Assembly (NCBI GenBank): GCA_944382785.1
Contig: CALWNO010000013.1
Span: 1 to 54,816 of the forward strand
Length of the DNA: 54,816 nucleotides
Source: an uncultured Gemmiger sp.
Lineage (GTDB): Bacteria > Bacillota > Clostridia > Oscillospirales > Ruminococcaceae
Direction of reading: 5' to 3'
Below the pieces are notes generated by a model. The model was given only the letters and a program-made list of their open reading frames with translations, had not been told where the DNA came from and did no database searches. Shown here piece by piece: positions 34,282 to 44,300 of this stretch (position 1 is its first letter; each line of letters opens with the position of its first letter). The position numbers and the translations under genes were made by a program.

Positions 34282-35324
34282 CCGTTTTCACCTCCCTCGG
34301 TGTCGGTGGGATACTGCTCGTTGTACGCCTGGATGGCATCGTAGATGGGCTGGAGGTCGGGATACTTTTCCAGCATTTCCTGATGCATGGGCTCGCAGGC
34401 TTCCTGGAAGGGTTTGGTGTCCGGGTAGAGGAACTGCACCCCCTGCTCGTTCTGGGCGCGGTCCTTGGCCGCCTCCACGGCAGTGCCCCATTCCTCCCGC
34501 TGGACCTGGTTGACCAGCTCGAAACCTTCCTCAAAGATGGCCCGCTCTTCCTCGCTCAGGCCGTCCAGGAAGTCCACGTTGCCGATGAGGATATCAGGGA
34601 TCATCTGGTGCATGTCGTAGGAATAGTATTTGCACACGTCTCCGTGACCGTTGTCGGTCAGGGCCAGTTCGTTATTCTCGGCGCCGTCAATGATCTTGGA
34701 CTGCAGGGCGGTGTACACATCGCCGAAGCCCATGGGGGTGGCGGAACCGCCCAGCAGGCTCATCATCTCCACGTTGGTGGGGGACTGCTGCACCCGGATC
34801 TTCAGGCCCTTCAGATCGGCAGGGCTTTCGATGGGGGTGTTGACGGTGTAAAAGTTGCGGGTGCCCGCGTCCAGCCAGGTCACGGCCTCAAATCCCGCCT
34901 GCTTGGTGGACTCAAAGATCGGACCGGTGATGTTCTCGTCATCCATGGCGGCATGGTAGGCCGTGCTGGAGGCGAAAAGGTATGGCAAATTGAAGAGGGT
35001 GTAGTTGTCACTGAAAGTCTCCAGCAGGGAGTTGGAGGCCACACAGAAATTGATGGCGCCGGTCTGGGTCAGCTGGACCATCTCATTCTGGGAGCCCAGC
35101 AGCTCACTGGGGAATACTTCCACATCATACTTGTCCCCCAGTTTGCTTTCGATGAACTCCTCAAATTTCACCAGCGCAATGTGGGTGGGATGGTTGGTGG
35201 ACTGGTTGTGCCCGATGCGGATGATCATCTTGCCGTCCGAACCGGAACCGCCACACCCGGCCAGCAGTCCTGCCGCCAGTACCGAGGCCAGCAGCAGGGA
35301 CGCCGCACGAAGTTTCTTTTTCAT
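34278..35324 (-). CDS. TRAP transporter substrate-binding lipoprotein (DctP type)
   Basis: 348 residues from ATG 35322-35324. Lipobox LLAGC with Cys24. DctP fold: IRIGHNQSTNHPTHIALVKF, VEVFPSELLGSQNEMVQL, the ligand carboxylate-binding Arg in LKGLKIRVQQSPTNVEMM, and GDVYTALQSKIIDGAENNE. The conserved Arg implies a carboxylated ligand (C4-dicarboxylate, uronate or sugar acid). It is first in a dctP-Q-M operon with its own promoter; no linked catabolic gene identifies the substrate. Confidence 0.92.
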   Translation of the reverse strand: MKKKLRAASLLLASVLAAGLLAGCGGSGSDGKMIIRIGHNQSTNHPTHIALVKFEEFIESKLGDKYDVEVFPSELLGSQNEMVQLTQTGAINFCVASNSLLETFSDNYTLFNLPYLFASSTAYHAAMDDENITGPIFESTKQAGFEAVTWLDAGTRNFYTVNTPIESPADLKGLKIRVQQSPTNVEMMSLLGGSATPMGFGDVYTALQSKIIDGAENNELALTDNGHGDVCKYYSYDMHQMIPDILIGNVDFLDGLSEEERAIFEEGFELVNQVQREEWGTAVEAAKDRAQNEQGVQFLYPDTKPFQEACEPMHQEMLEKYPDLQPIYDAIQAYNEQYPTDTEGGENG

Positions 35325-35448
35325 TCGCTCTGCCCTTCTTTCCATAGCAAGTTTTGAACAAAGGACCCTGTGCAGGAGCACAGTTGGATTCCGGCAGTCT
35401 GCCTCCTTATGATGCCGGCCTTGATTTTCCCCCAGATGCAGCAAAACA

Positions 35449-35476
35449 GCGGCGGTCCCACTGACGGTACCGCCGC
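35449..35476 (-). other. Hairpin in the dctP leader
   Basis: 8-bp G+C stem (35449-35456 with 35469-35476) within the ~200-nt leader of dctP; minus strand continues TGTTTTG, a weak U-tract, so a leaky attenuator is possible. The rest of 35325-35530 shows nothing else I can assign. Confidence 0.35.
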
Positions 35477-35536
35477 CCTTTTCTTTGTACAAGATCCGAA
35501 CGTTCGCCCCACAGGGCCAACGTACTTCATACTCAA

Positions 35537-35565
35537 ACCATACCATAGAAATTCTACGATGTCCA
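35537..35565 (-). promoter_or_regulatory. Promoter for the first TRAP operon
   Basis: Minus strand TGGACA (35560-35565), 17 bp, TATGGT (35537-35542), giving a leader of about 200 nt before dctP. Confidence 0.5.
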
Positions 35566-35654
35566 GCCGAAAAGTGGCCAAAAATGCGACTTATTTTTTG
35601 GTAGTGTACCCAGAATTTCCCCGCCGGAGGAAAAAAGGAAAATGGCCCTTTGCC

Positions 35655-35683
35655 TTGTTTTGACGGGCTTTGTACGCTATACT
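35655..35683 (+). promoter_or_regulatory. Promoter for the metallo-beta-lactamase-fold gene
   Basis: TTGTTT (35655-35660), 17 bp, TATACT (35678-35683), about 38 bp before the start codon at 35721. Confidence 0.6.
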
Positions 35684-35720
35684 GAAACTACAGTAAAAAC
35701 ACCGGACAGGAGGGTTTTGT

Positions 35721-36530
35721 ATGCGCATTGTCACCCTGATGGAAAACACCCCGGGCGCTGCGGGCTGCGCCCACGAGCACGGGCTGAGTGTGTATGTGCA
35801 GACGCCCCGGCACCGCCTTGTCCTGGACACTGGGGCCACCGGCGCCTTTGCGGATAACGCCGCCGCGGTGGGCATTGACCTGATGGCCGTGGACACAGTG
35901 GTGCTCAGCCACGGGCACTACGACCACGCCGGCGGGCTGCTGCGCATGGCCGAGCTGGCACCGGGCGCCCCCATCTGGATGCAGCGGAGTGCCGGGCGGG
36001 ATTTTTACCACGGGGAGAAGTACATTGGTATCGACAAGGCCATTCTCGACCTGCCCCAGGTCCGCTTTGTGGACGGGGATGTGCGGCTGGATGAGGAGCT
36101 GGTTCTTTTCAGCGGCATTACCGGACGGCGGTACTGGCCCCAGAGCAACCTGGCCCTGCGGGTGGTGGAAAACGGCACCCCTGTGCAGGATGATTTTGCC
36201 CACGAGCAGTGCCTGATGGTGGAGGCCGAAGGCAAGCGGGTGCTGCTGTCCGGCTGCGCCCACAACGGAATCCTCAACATTCTGGACCGGTACGCCCAGA
36301 TTTTCGGCGGGGACCCGGATGTGGTCATCAGCGGCTTCCACATGAAAAAGGGCACCGACTACACCCCCGAAGAGTGGCAGGTCATTGAGGACACCGCCCG
36401 GGCCCTGCTGGACCACAAATGCCTGTTCTACACCGGGCACTGCACCGGCCGCCCGGCCCAGGAGCGGATGCAGCAGATCATGGGTGACCGGCTGCGGGCG
36501 CTGCACAGCGGCGAGGAACTGGTGCTGTAA
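35721..36530 (+). CDS. MBL-fold metallo-hydrolase
   Basis: 269 residues. Zinc motif VVLSHGHYDHAGGL (HxHxDH), a further His in LLSGCAHNGILN and the late FYTGHCTGRPA. This arrangement, with CAH and GHCTG, matches the family often labelled 7,8-dihydropterin-6-yl-methyl-4-(beta-D-ribofuranosyl)aminobenzene 5'-phosphate synthase-like; in bacteria the true role is unknown and probably phosphodiesterase or hydrolase. No signal peptide. Single-gene unit with promoter and terminator; CAGGAGGG ribosome site. Confidence 0.85.
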   Translation: MRIVTLMENTPGAAGCAHEHGLSVYVQTPRHRLVLDTGATGAFADNAAAVGIDLMAVDTVVLSHGHYDHAGGLLRMAELAPGAPIWMQRSAGRDFYHGEKYIGIDKAILDLPQVRFVDGDVRLDEELVLFSGITGRRYWPQSNLALRVVENGTPVQDDFAHEQCLMVEAEGKRVLLSGCAHNGILNILDRYAQIFGGDPDVVISGFHMKKGTDYTPEEWQVIEDTARALLDHKCLFYTGHCTGRPAQERMQQIMGDRLRALHSGEELVL

Positions 36531-36552
36531 CGGCATTTTCCCAGTAAAAAAC

Positions 36553-36598
36553 GAAAGACCCCGTTCCCCGGCAGGCTGCCGGAGGGCGGGGTCTTTTC
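36553..36598. terminator. Bidirectional terminator between MBL-fold gene and thiC
   Basis: Outer stem GAAAGACCCCG (36553-36563) with 36587-36597 and an inner CCGGCA/TGCCGG stem; T-rich on both exits (CTTTTCTA plus; CGTTTTTTAC minus). Confidence 0.85.
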
Positions 36599-36627
36599 TA
36601 TTTGAGAGATTCAGCAAACGGAATCCA

Positions 36628-37938
36628 TCACAGGATGTCGATGTGTTCCCCGTTGAGGGCCTTGTTCATGCTGCGCACGGCGCAGAACTTGCCGCACATG
36701 GAGCAGGTGTCCTCCTGTTCGGGGGAGCGGTCGGCACGGATGGCCCTGGCGGTCTCGGGGTCCATGGCGCAGGCCCACTGGGCTTCCCAGTCCAGAGCAT
36801 GGCGGGCATCGCCCATCTTGTCGTCCATCTCCCGGGCGCCGCGCACCCCCTTGGCGATGTCGGCGGCGTGGGCAGCGATCTTGCTGGCCATGATGCCCTG
36901 CTTCACGTCCTCCACATTGGGCAGGGCCAGATGCTCGGCGGGGGTGACGTAGCACAGGAAGGCCGCGCCGTTCATGGCCGCAATGGCCCCGCCGATGGCG
37001 GCGGTGATGTGGTCGTAGCCGGGGGCGATATCGGTGACCAGGGGGCCCAGCACATAGAAAGGCGCGCCCATGCAGATGGACTGCTGCACCTTCATATTGG
37101 CGGCGATCTGGTCCATGGGCACATGGCCGGGGCCTTCCACCATGACCTGCACGTCCTTCTCCCAGGCGCGCTTGGTCAGCTCGCCCAGGCGGACCAGCTC
37201 CTCGATCTGGCAGACGTCGGTAGCGTCGGCCAGGCAGCCGGGACGGCAGGCGTCACCCAGGGAGATGGTCACATCGTATTCCCGGCAGATGTCCAGGATC
37301 TCGTCGTAATACTCATAGAAGGGGTTTTCCTGGCCGGTCATGCACATCCAGGCAAAGACCAGGGACCCGCCCCGGGAGACAATGTTCATCTTGCGCTTGT
37401 GCTTGCGGATCTGGTCGATGGTCTTGCGGGTGATGCCACAATGCAGGGTGACAAAGTCCACCCCGTCCTGGGCGTGCAGCCGCACCACGTCGATGAAGTC
37501 CTGGGCGCTCAGGGTGTCCAGGTCCCGCTGGTAGTGGATGACGCTGTCATACACCGGCACGGTGCCGATCATGACGGGGCATTCGTGGGTGAGCTTCTGG
37601 CGGAAAGGCTGGGTGTTGCCGTGGCTGGACAGGTCCATGATGGCATCCCCGCCCAGGTTGACCGCCTCCATCACCTTCTGCATCTCCACGTTGTAGTCCT
37701 TGCAGTCCCGGGAGACGCCCAGGTTCACGTTGATCTTGGTGCGCAGCATGGAGCCTACGCCCTCGGGGTCCAGGCAGGTGTGATTCTTGTTGGCCGGGAT
37801 AACCACCTTGCCCGATGCCACCAGGGGCATCAGCTCCTCCACCGTCATCCGTTCCTTCCTGGCAACGATCTCCATCTGGGGGGTCACGATACCCTTGCGC
37901 GCCGCCTCCATCTGGGTGGCATAGTTCCGTTCGCTCAT
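36628..37938 (-). CDS. thiC: Phosphomethylpyrimidine synthase
   Basis: 436 residues from ATG 37936-37938 (AAGGAG). Radical-SAM enzyme with the unusual C-terminal CSMCGKFC cluster motif (CX2CX4C). Conserved blocks: [74 protein letters not shown] and [16 protein letters not shown]. It converts aminoimidazole ribotide to HMP phosphate. The ~436 length is the short bacterial form lacking the N-terminal extension. Last gene of the thi operon. Confidence 0.97.
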   Translation of the reverse strand: MSERNYATQMEAARKGIVTPQMEIVARKERMTVEELMPLVASGKVVIPANKNHTCLDPEGVGSMLRTKINVNLGVSRDCKDYNVEMQKVMEAVNLGGDAIMDLSSHGNTQPFRQKLTHECPVMIGTVPVYDSVIHYQRDLDTLSAQDFIDVVRLHAQDGVDFVTLHCGITRKTIDQIRKHKRKMNIVSRGGSLVFAWMCMTGQENPFYEYYDEILDICREYDVTISLGDACRPGCLADATDVCQIEELVRLGELTKRAWEKDVQVMVEGPGHVPMDQIAANMKVQQSICMGAPFYVLGPLVTDIAPGYDHITAAIGGAIAAMNGAAFLCYVTPAEHLALPNVEDVKQGIMASKIAAHAADIAKGVRGAREMDDKMGDARHALDWEAQWACAMDPETARAIRADRSPEQEDTCSMCGKFCAVRSMNKALNGEHIDIL

Positions 37939-37960
37939 GATTTGACACTCCTTTTTGTAT

Positions 37961-38767
37961 TCAGTCCGATTCCTCGGCAAAGGTCCCCTGCAGGGTCCAG
38001 GCATGGTTCATGGGCCCGCTCCCCTGCCCAAGGTCCAGCATGGCAGCCAGGGCGCCGGAAATGTACGCCTTGGCCCGACGCACCGATTCCGGCAGAGAGA
38101 ACCCTTTGGCCAGGTTGGCCGCAATGGCGCTGGACAGGGTGCAGCCGGTACCGTGGGTGTTGGGGTTCTGGATGCGCGCCCCCTCAAACCACTGCAGGGT
38201 CCCGCCGGCATACAGCAGGTCGTTGGCATCCTGTACGCTGTGCCCGCCCTTGAGCAGGACGGCGCAGCCGTAGACGTCCCCGATGGCCTTGGCCGCCGCT
38301 TCCATCTCCGCCCGGTCGCGGATGGTGCGCCCGCTCAGCAGTTCCGCTTCCGGAATGTTGGGGGTGACCACCAGGGCCAGAGGCAACAGTTCTTTGGTCA
38401 GGGTGTCCACCGCCTCGGGCCGGATGAGCCGGGACCCGCTGGTGGCCACCATGACCGGGTCCACCACGATGTTTTCGGCATGGTAGAACCGCAGCCGCTG
38501 GGCAATGGTGCGGATGAGTTCGGGGGAGGAGACCATCCCGATCTTCACCGCGTCGGGGCGGATGTCGGTAAACACCGCGTCCAGCTGCTGGGCGAGAAAT
38601 GTGGGGGTGGTTTCCTGGATTGCCTGTACGCCGGTGGTGTTCTGGGCGGTCAGGGCGGTGATGGCGGTCATGGCAAAGACGCCGTTCATGGTCATCGTCT
38701 TGAGATCGGCCTGAATACCGGCGCCTCCGCTGGAATCACTTCCGGCGATAGATAATGCTGTTTTCAT
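37961..38767 (-). CDS. thiD: Hydroxymethylpyrimidine/phosphomethylpyrimidine kinase
   Basis: 268 residues from ATG 38765-38767 (AAGGGAG). PfkB/ThiD motifs: [53 protein letters not shown] and the catalytic-loop [16 protein letters not shown]. It phosphorylates HMP and HMP-P, feeding ThiE. Located between thiE and thiC. Confidence 0.96.
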   Translation of the reverse strand: MKTALSIAGSDSSGGAGIQADLKTMTMNGVFAMTAITALTAQNTTGVQAIQETTPTFLAQQLDAVFTDIRPDAVKIGMVSSPELIRTIAQRLRFYHAENIVVDPVMVATSGSRLIRPEAVDTLTKELLPLALVVTPNIPEAELLSGRTIRDRAEMEAAAKAIGDVYGCAVLLKGGHSVQDANDLLYAGGTLQWFEGARIQNPNTHGTGCTLSSAIAANLAKGFSLPESVRRAKAYISGALAAMLDLGQGSGPMNHAWTLQGTFAEESD

Positions 38768-38839
38768 GGAAGATGCTCCCTTTGCATTTTGCATTATTTT
38801 TTCTTAGGCGACAGAGAGTGGTGCCCCCGGTCTGCCGCC

Positions 38840-38866
38840 GCGGGCTGTCCTTTGGGAACAGCCCGC
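38840..38866 (-). other. Intercistronic hairpin between thiE and thiD
   Basis: 9-bp stem (38840-38848 with 38858-38866), 9-nt loop, in the 112-bp gap inside the thi operon; no U-run after it on the minus strand. Confidence 0.4.
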
Positions 38867-38879
38867 TGTCTTTTCCTGT

Positions 38880-39521
38880 TTATTTTTGGGTCATTTTCTC
38901 GGACAGGGCCCGCAGATTCCGGGCGGCGGCCTCGATGTCCTTGGCCCCGAAGAGGGCCGAGACCACGGCCACGCCGTCCACCCCGGTGCCCTGCAGCTCC
39001 AGGAGGTTTTGGGCGTTGATGCCGCCGATGGCCACCACCGGGATGTCCACAGCCTCACAGATGGCTTTGAGCCCCGCGTGGGAGAGGGCGGTCACGTCCT
39101 GTTTGGTGGAGGTGGTGAACACCGCCCCCGCCCCCAGGTAGTCAGCCCCGTCGGCGGCGGCCTTGCGGGCTTCCGCCACGTTGTGGGCCGAAACGCCCAC
39201 GATCAGGTCCCGCCCGGCCCGGCGGCGCACCTCGGCGGCGGGCATGTCGTCCTGGCCCACATGCACCCCGTCCGCCCCGCAGGCCAGGGCAATGTCCAGA
39301 TCATCGTTGATGAGGAAGGGCACGCCACGGGCCTTGCAAAGAGCGGCGATCTGGCGGGCTTCGGCCAGAAAAGCCTCCTTGTCCAGCTGTTTTTCCCGCA
39401 GCTGGACGCAGGTGGCCCCGCCCCGGATGGCGGCTTCCACCTGTTCATACAGGGTCTGCCGCCCCACCCAGGCGCGGTCGGTGACGGCATACAGCCGCAT
39501 AGCGGTGTTATCGAGTTTCAA
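38880..39521 (-). CDS. thiE: Thiamine-phosphate synthase
   Basis: 213 residues. TIM-barrel motifs: [88 protein letters not shown]. It joins HMP-PP and thiazole phosphate to thiamine phosphate. Its start overlaps the thiM stop by 14 bp. Confidence 0.97.
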   Translation of the reverse strand: MKLDNTAMRLYAVTDRAWVGRQTLYEQVEAAIRGGATCVQLREKQLDKEAFLAEARQIAALCKARGVPFLINDDLDIALACGADGVHVGQDDMPAAEVRRRAGRDLIVGVSAHNVAEARKAAADGADYLGAGAVFTTSTKQDVTALSHAGLKAICEAVDIPVVAIGGINAQNLLELQGTGVDGVAVVSALFGAKDIEAAARNLRALSEKMTQK

Positions 39522-40329
39522 AGCGTTCTCCCTCCTCCAGCTGCCGGGGCGTCAGGTTGTACATGGCGTCGATGATGCGGCTGTGCAAAGCGGCATTGCC
39601 CTCCCCGGGGGTCAGGCGGCTCTGGGCGATCTGCCCGCACAGACCCATGGCGGTAACGGCGGCGGCCGCCGCTGCCAGGGGCTTGTCCGGGCTGGCGGCC
39701 ACGAAAGCCGCTGTCAGGGCCGAGAGCTGGCAGCCGGTGCCGGTGACCCGGCGCATCATGGCACAGCCGTTGCGGATGCAATAGGCGGTTTTCCCGTCTG
39801 CCACCAGGTCGATGGCGCCGCTGACCGCCACCACCGCCCCGGTGCGCCGGGCCAGGTCCTTGACCATGGGAATCACCCGGTCCAGGGTCTGTTCGGTGAG
39901 GGCGTCGGCGGCGTCGGCATCCACCCCGTGAACGTTGCCGCTGCCCCGGGCCAGGACCTTGATCTCGGACAGGTTGCCCCGGATGACAGTGATGTGCAGT
40001 TCGGCCAGCAGCTGCCGGGCGGTGGTGCCCCGCAACGCCGAGATGCCCACCCCCACCGGGTCCAGCACGATGGGATGGCCCAGGGCATTGGCGGTGCACC
40101 CGGCCGACAGCAGGGCGGCCACGGTGCCGGTATGCAGGGTACCCAGATTCAGGTGCAGCCCGGCACAGGCCGTCTGCACCTCCGAGACCTCGGCGGGGTC
40201 GTCGGCCATGATGGGGGACGCTCCGCAGGCCAGCAGCAGGTTGGCGCAGTCGTTGGCGGTGACATAGTTGGTGATGTTGTGGATGAGCGGGGCCTGACGG
40301 CGCACCGCTTCCAAATAGGGTCCGAACAT
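39508..40329 (-). CDS. thiM: Hydroxyethylthiazole kinase
   Basis: 273 residues of the ribokinase-like ThiM family: [21 protein letters not shown] at the start (cut here to [13 protein letters not shown]), [47 protein letters not shown] and [15 protein letters not shown] with the catalytic Cys/Asp region. It phosphorylates salvaged hydroxyethylthiazole. No thiG/thiS/thiH in this operon, so thiazole is salvaged or made elsewhere. Confidence 0.96.
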   Translation of the reverse strand: MFGPYLEAVRRQAPLIHNITNYVTANDCANLLLACGASPIMADDPAEVSEVQTACAGLHLNLGTLHTGTVAALLSAGCTANALGHPIVLDPVGVGISALRGTTARQLLAELHITVIRGNLSEIKVLARGSGNVHGVDADAADALTEQTLDRVIPMVKDLARRTGAVVAVSGAIDLVADGKTAYCIRNGCAMMRRVTGTGCQLSALTAAFVAASPDKPLAAAAAAVTAMGLCGQIAQSRLTPGEGNAALHSRIIDAMYNLTPRQLEEGERFETR

Positions 40330-40339
40330 GAGATCTTCC

Positions 40340-40858
40340 TTATCTTGCCAGTGTTTTCTGCATGGTGTTCAAAGCACCGGTGCCCTTGAGGCCGTAGACC
40401 AGCGCCCCGGCGATGATGCTGCCCCCGGCAGTGGAGACCAGGAAGGGCACGATGTAGGCGTAGAAAGCCACATCCGCCACGCTCTGGCCCATGATCAGGA
40501 TGGCCACGGGATAGGCGCACAGCCCGCCCAGGATGGAGGTGCCGAAGACTTCCGCCACCAGAGTCAGCGGGATGTTCTTGCTGAGCCAGTAGGCCACGCC
40601 GCACAGCAGGGCCCCGAACATGCTGCCGGGGAAGGCCATCGGGCTGCCCAGGCCGGTGATGACGCGGATGAGACTGGCCACAAAGGCCACCCCCACCCCG
40701 TACCAGGGCCCCAGGAGCACGGCGCACAGGATGTTGACCATGTGCTGCACCGGGGCGCACTTGCTGCCGAACACCGGGAAAGAGAACATGCTGCCCACCA
40801 CAGCCACGGCGCAGAACACGCCGGCCAGGGCCAGTTTACGGGTCTTGTTGCTTTTCAT
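40340..40858 (-). CDS. thiW: Thiazole uptake S-component (ThiW, ECF transporter)
   Basis: 172 residues from ATG 40856-40858 (AAGGAG upstream). About five membrane helices; the N-terminal KLALAGVFCAVAVVG and the loop PVFGSKCAPVQHMVN, then LGPWYGVGVAFVASLIR and FPGSMFGALLCG, match the ThiW family of energy-coupling-factor S-components for hydroxyethylthiazole. First gene of a riboswitch-controlled operon directly followed by thiM, the kinase for the imported thiazole. The open frame continues upstream through the terminator, but that extension is not translated in any usual model. Confidence 0.9.
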   Translation of the reverse strand: MKSNKTRKLALAGVFCAVAVVGSMFSFPVFGSKCAPVQHMVNILCAVLLGPWYGVGVAFVASLIRVITGLGSPMAFPGSMFGALLCGVAYWLSKNIPLTLVAEVFGTSILGGLCAYPVAILIMGQSVADVAFYAYIVPFLVSTAGGSIIAGALVYGLKGTGALNTMQKTLAR

Positions 40859-41052
40859 ACACAAACGCTCCTTTTGGTTTGGTTGCGGAAAACGGCCGGC
40901 ACAGCGACACTTTCCCGCAAGATTCTTTTGCAGGGCTCTACCCTGCCTCTCGCTCGGAAAATTGCGGTCGAGGCTTGCTGGCCTCCTCTCACGCCGGAAC
41001 ACGGCTTCCCATCGCTGGCTGTACCAGACACAGGGCGCTCCCCCTCTGCCCG

Positions 41053-41068
41053 CCGCGGACGGCCGCGG
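41053..41068 (-). other. Hairpin in the thi operon leader downstream of the terminator
   Basis: CCGCGG (41053-41058) repeats as CCGCGG (41063-41068), a self-complementary 6-bp stem with a 4-nt loop. It sits in a 250-nt stretch between the riboswitch terminator and thiW that holds no evident gene. Confidence 0.3.
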
Positions 41069-41106
41069 TCCTTCCGTTTTCCACTTCCTTTCCCCAAAAA
41101 GACAAA

Positions 41107-41140
41107 CAAAAACGGGAGACACCCGAATGGGTGCCTCCCG
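41107..41140 (-). terminator. Riboswitch-controlled terminator of the thi operon
   Basis: Stem CGGGAGACACCC (41113-41124) with GGGTGCCTCCCG (41129-41140), GAAT loop, one internal mismatch; the minus strand continues TTTTTGTTTG. Lies right after the TPP aptamer, so TPP binding should favour this terminator and shut off thiW-thiC. Confidence 0.9.
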
Positions 41141-41154
41141 AAAAAAGTTCTTCT

Positions 41155-41250
41155 TCCACAACTTCCTACGGCGGCATTATCCGCATCAGGTGTAAGGGTC
41201 GAAGGTGATTCCTTCCTCTCAGCCCGTCAGCACGAGCTCCCCCGGTTTTT
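41155..41250 (-). ncRNA. TPP riboswitch (THI element)
   Basis: On the minus strand the conserved THI core reads GGGGGAGC, GACGGGCTGAGAGG, GACCCTTACACCTGATGCGG and ATAATGCCGCCGTAGGAAG in order, which are the GGCTGAGA pyrimidine-binding and ACCTGAT..GGATAATGCC..CGTAGGGA pyrophosphate-binding halves of the TPP aptamer. Placed between a strong promoter and a terminator ahead of thiW. Confidence 0.96.
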
Positions 41251-41262
41251 CTGTTTGGGCCT

Positions 41263-41291
41263 ATTATAGTCCCGCCGGGCGGCGGCGTCAA
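41263..41291 (-). promoter_or_regulatory. Promoter for the thi operon
   Basis: Minus strand TTGACG (41286-41291), 17 bp, TATAAT (41263-41268); transcription would start a few bases before the riboswitch. Confidence 0.85.
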
Positions 41292-41313
41292 TGGTTTTTG
41301 GGCAAAATCCCTT

Positions 41314-44300
41314 TCAGTGCTGCCGTCCCCGCAGCCGGAAGGCGGCGCCCAGCAGGACGCCTGCACAGACGCTCCCCAACAGTACCACCCACACCCAGGG
41401 CCGGGCCGGGTCGCCGGTGTCCGGCCGGTCGGTGGCCAGCGGGGCCGGGGTGGGCAGCGGCGTGGGTGAGGGGGATTCCTGCCCGGCGCTATCCTGTACC
41501 GTTTCGGGGCTGGGTGTGGCGGTGGGCGGCGGAGTCAGGGTGCTGGTGTTGGTGAAAGCAACGGTGGTCCCCCCCGCAGGCAGGGTGACGGTGAGTTCGT
41601 TGGTTGCCTCCGGCGTTTCGTCGTTGAGCTGCACGGTGGTGCGGTAGTTTTCGTTTTCCGCCTCGGTGACGGTAAGGACGGTGCCGGGTTCCAGGTTTTC
41701 AAACACCAGGCGCTCTTTGTCCCGCAGGGTGGTCTGGGCTTTGCCTTCTGCATCAAATTCCAATCCACCATACTCACCGCTCAGAGGGGTTCCGTCCGGG
41801 GCGGTCAGGGTCAGAGTGAAGGCAAAGTCCTTTGTTTTGTCTCCCAGATAGCCGGCCACCCTCTTGGTGACAGTCAGCCGGGTGGGATCGTTGCGGTAGC
41901 GCACAATGGTGCTGCGGGAGAACAGGTTGCTGATATCCTGATTGCCCAGATTGATTTTCAGGTCCTGGTCGGTGCCGGCGGCATAATTCTGGGTAATTTT
42001 CAGCCGGGACCACCCGGCGTTGACCAGGAAATACACCGGGTCCCCGGGGGTGGTGGGGCCGTATTCCAGAATCTGGTTGCTGCTGTAATAGGAAAGGTCC
42101 AACGGCGCCTGGGAGGCGGGAGTCCACACGGCCCAGTCGTTGCCGGTGCCGGGGGTGTAGCTGCCCGCCGTGTACAGGGCCGCCTTGATGTCGGTGAGGG
42201 TGGCGTTGATATCGTCGGGCACCGCAAACTGCAGCATGCTGCGCACCACCTTGCCCACCCCCCGCAGCACCGACACATCGTCGGTGGCCGTGCCTGCGTC
42301 GGCGTAGATGCCGGTGTTGTCCACCACCACCTGGGTGAGCTGGTCGGAGGGGGCGTAGCCGTCCGGGGCGCTGAGTTCCTTCAGGTAGTAGGTGCCGGCG
42401 GGCAGTACCGTCCGGGTGTTGGGGAAGGTCCCCGCCCCGGGCAGGGTGATGATATCTCCCCTGTCCTGGCTCAGGTCGGCGGTGGTGACCGTGTCATAGG
42501 GCTGGGCCCCCGGGTTCACCTGGCCGTCGGTGACATCGGACGCCCGGTACAGGGCAAATTCGGCCCCCACCAGGGGTGCGGCGTTGTCCTCCCCCACCTT
42601 CTGCACAAAGAAATAGTTCTTGATATCCGGCACAAACAGCCGCACCGAGAATTCCCGCTGAAAACTGCCGTACTGGTCGGTGAGGTCGTCGTTGAGGCGG
42701 ACGGTGTTCTGCGGAGTGGCCCCGGCCAGGTTGGGGGCGCTGGTGCGGTAGAACCCCACCGTGTACTGGGCGTTGTCCCCGCTGAGTTTGTCGTTGGTGG
42801 CTAACACATAGTAGTAGCTCAGGATATCCCCGGGCAGGTTGTCGATGGTGGTTTTGTAGGCGCCGCTGCTGTCCAGGGTGAATAGGTAGGGGTTGGCCCG
42901 GGCGGCGGTGAGAACATTCTGCAAAGAGGTGCCGGACTGCACCGTCCAGCCGGTGATGGGGTCGCCGGAGACGGGGTACCACTGGCTTTCGGTGCTGCTG
43001 CCGCTGCCCGAAGCGTCCTGCCGCTTGAGCACCACCGCAAAGTAGGTGCCGTCGTCGGCGGAATAGGTGGTGCCGTCCAGGCTTTCGGGGGAATCGGGCA
43101 GGGTGGCCGTGACCACCGGGCTGGCATAGGCGCCGGTATCCCAGGGATTGGCCGAAAGCAGGGTGGCCAGTTCATCATACCCCTGGGGGAAATACAGGTC
43201 GACCTGGGGCGGGGAGCGGTAGCCGATGGGGGTAACGCTTTCCACCAGGGCAAACTTGCCGGTCTGCCCTGGTCCGCCGTAGGTATTTTTCAGGTTGTTC
43301 AGGCTCAGCAGGGTGCCGTCCGGGTTCTGGAACACAAAATATCCGTTGGCCCCGGTGGTGCCGGTGGCGATGAGATTCTGGGGGTCGTAGGAGTAGTCGT
43401 CGTTGGCGTAGTACAGCCGGAATTCCGCCCCGGGCACCGGGTCCCCGATCTGGTCCACCTTGATGAGGTCGCTCTGGGGAATGGAGACCAGGTTGAATTT
43501 CAGCTTCATGTTGGAATCGTAGTTGCCCCGCTCCAGATAGAAAAATTTCAGGGTGTGGTAGGTGTTGTCCGCAAAGGTATTGGACCCGGCGTTGGTCCAG
43601 GGCACCCCGGCGGCATCGAACTTGTCCTTGATGGTGCCGTCGGGGTTGCCGTTGATGAACACATCCCCGTTCTGGAAGTCGATTTTCAGGGAGGCGGCAT
43701 TGTGGATGCCCCCCAGGTCCCCCACCAGAACGTTATCGATGAACACCCACACGTCATCGTCGCCGGTGAACTCGTAGGTCACGGGGGTGCCCCCGGCGGT
43801 GCCGTCCACCGTGCCGTTGGGCTGCTGGACAAAACGGGTGGTCATGGTGACCCCGAAATAATGGTTCAGCGCCGCATTGTTGGAGCGCAGGTTCTTGACC
43901 TGGCTGTACACGTTGAAGGGGAAGAACTGCCCCGCCTGCCCCGAGGACCCGCCTGAGAGCACCCCCGGGGAATCATAGAGGATAAAAGCGTTTGTTCCCT
44001 GGTCATACTGGGCAAAGTTGAGGGCACTGTCGTAGTAATAATATCCCTGGTCGTCGATCTGCAGCAGATCCCGCACGTTGGGATAGGAGGCCTTGCCCGG
44101 GTTGGCCAGGGTTGGGTCGAAGAGGTAGTTCAAGGACTGGTCCCCCTGGCTGAGGACAGGATAGTTATTCTGCAGCAGGTCCTGCACAATGCCGGTGCGG
44201 GGTTTGGCGCTGCCGGTGTAATCGTTGATGCCGCCGTTGGGGTTGCGGGGGGCCGCCGCCGTGAACTGCAGCAGCTTGCCCTGGTTGATGCCCTGGTCCA

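Noticed and set aside
40859-41161. Longer thiW starting upstream at 41161
   Set aside because: The extension runs through the riboswitch terminator hairpin and shows no membrane or family features; the ATG at 40858 has a good ribosome site.
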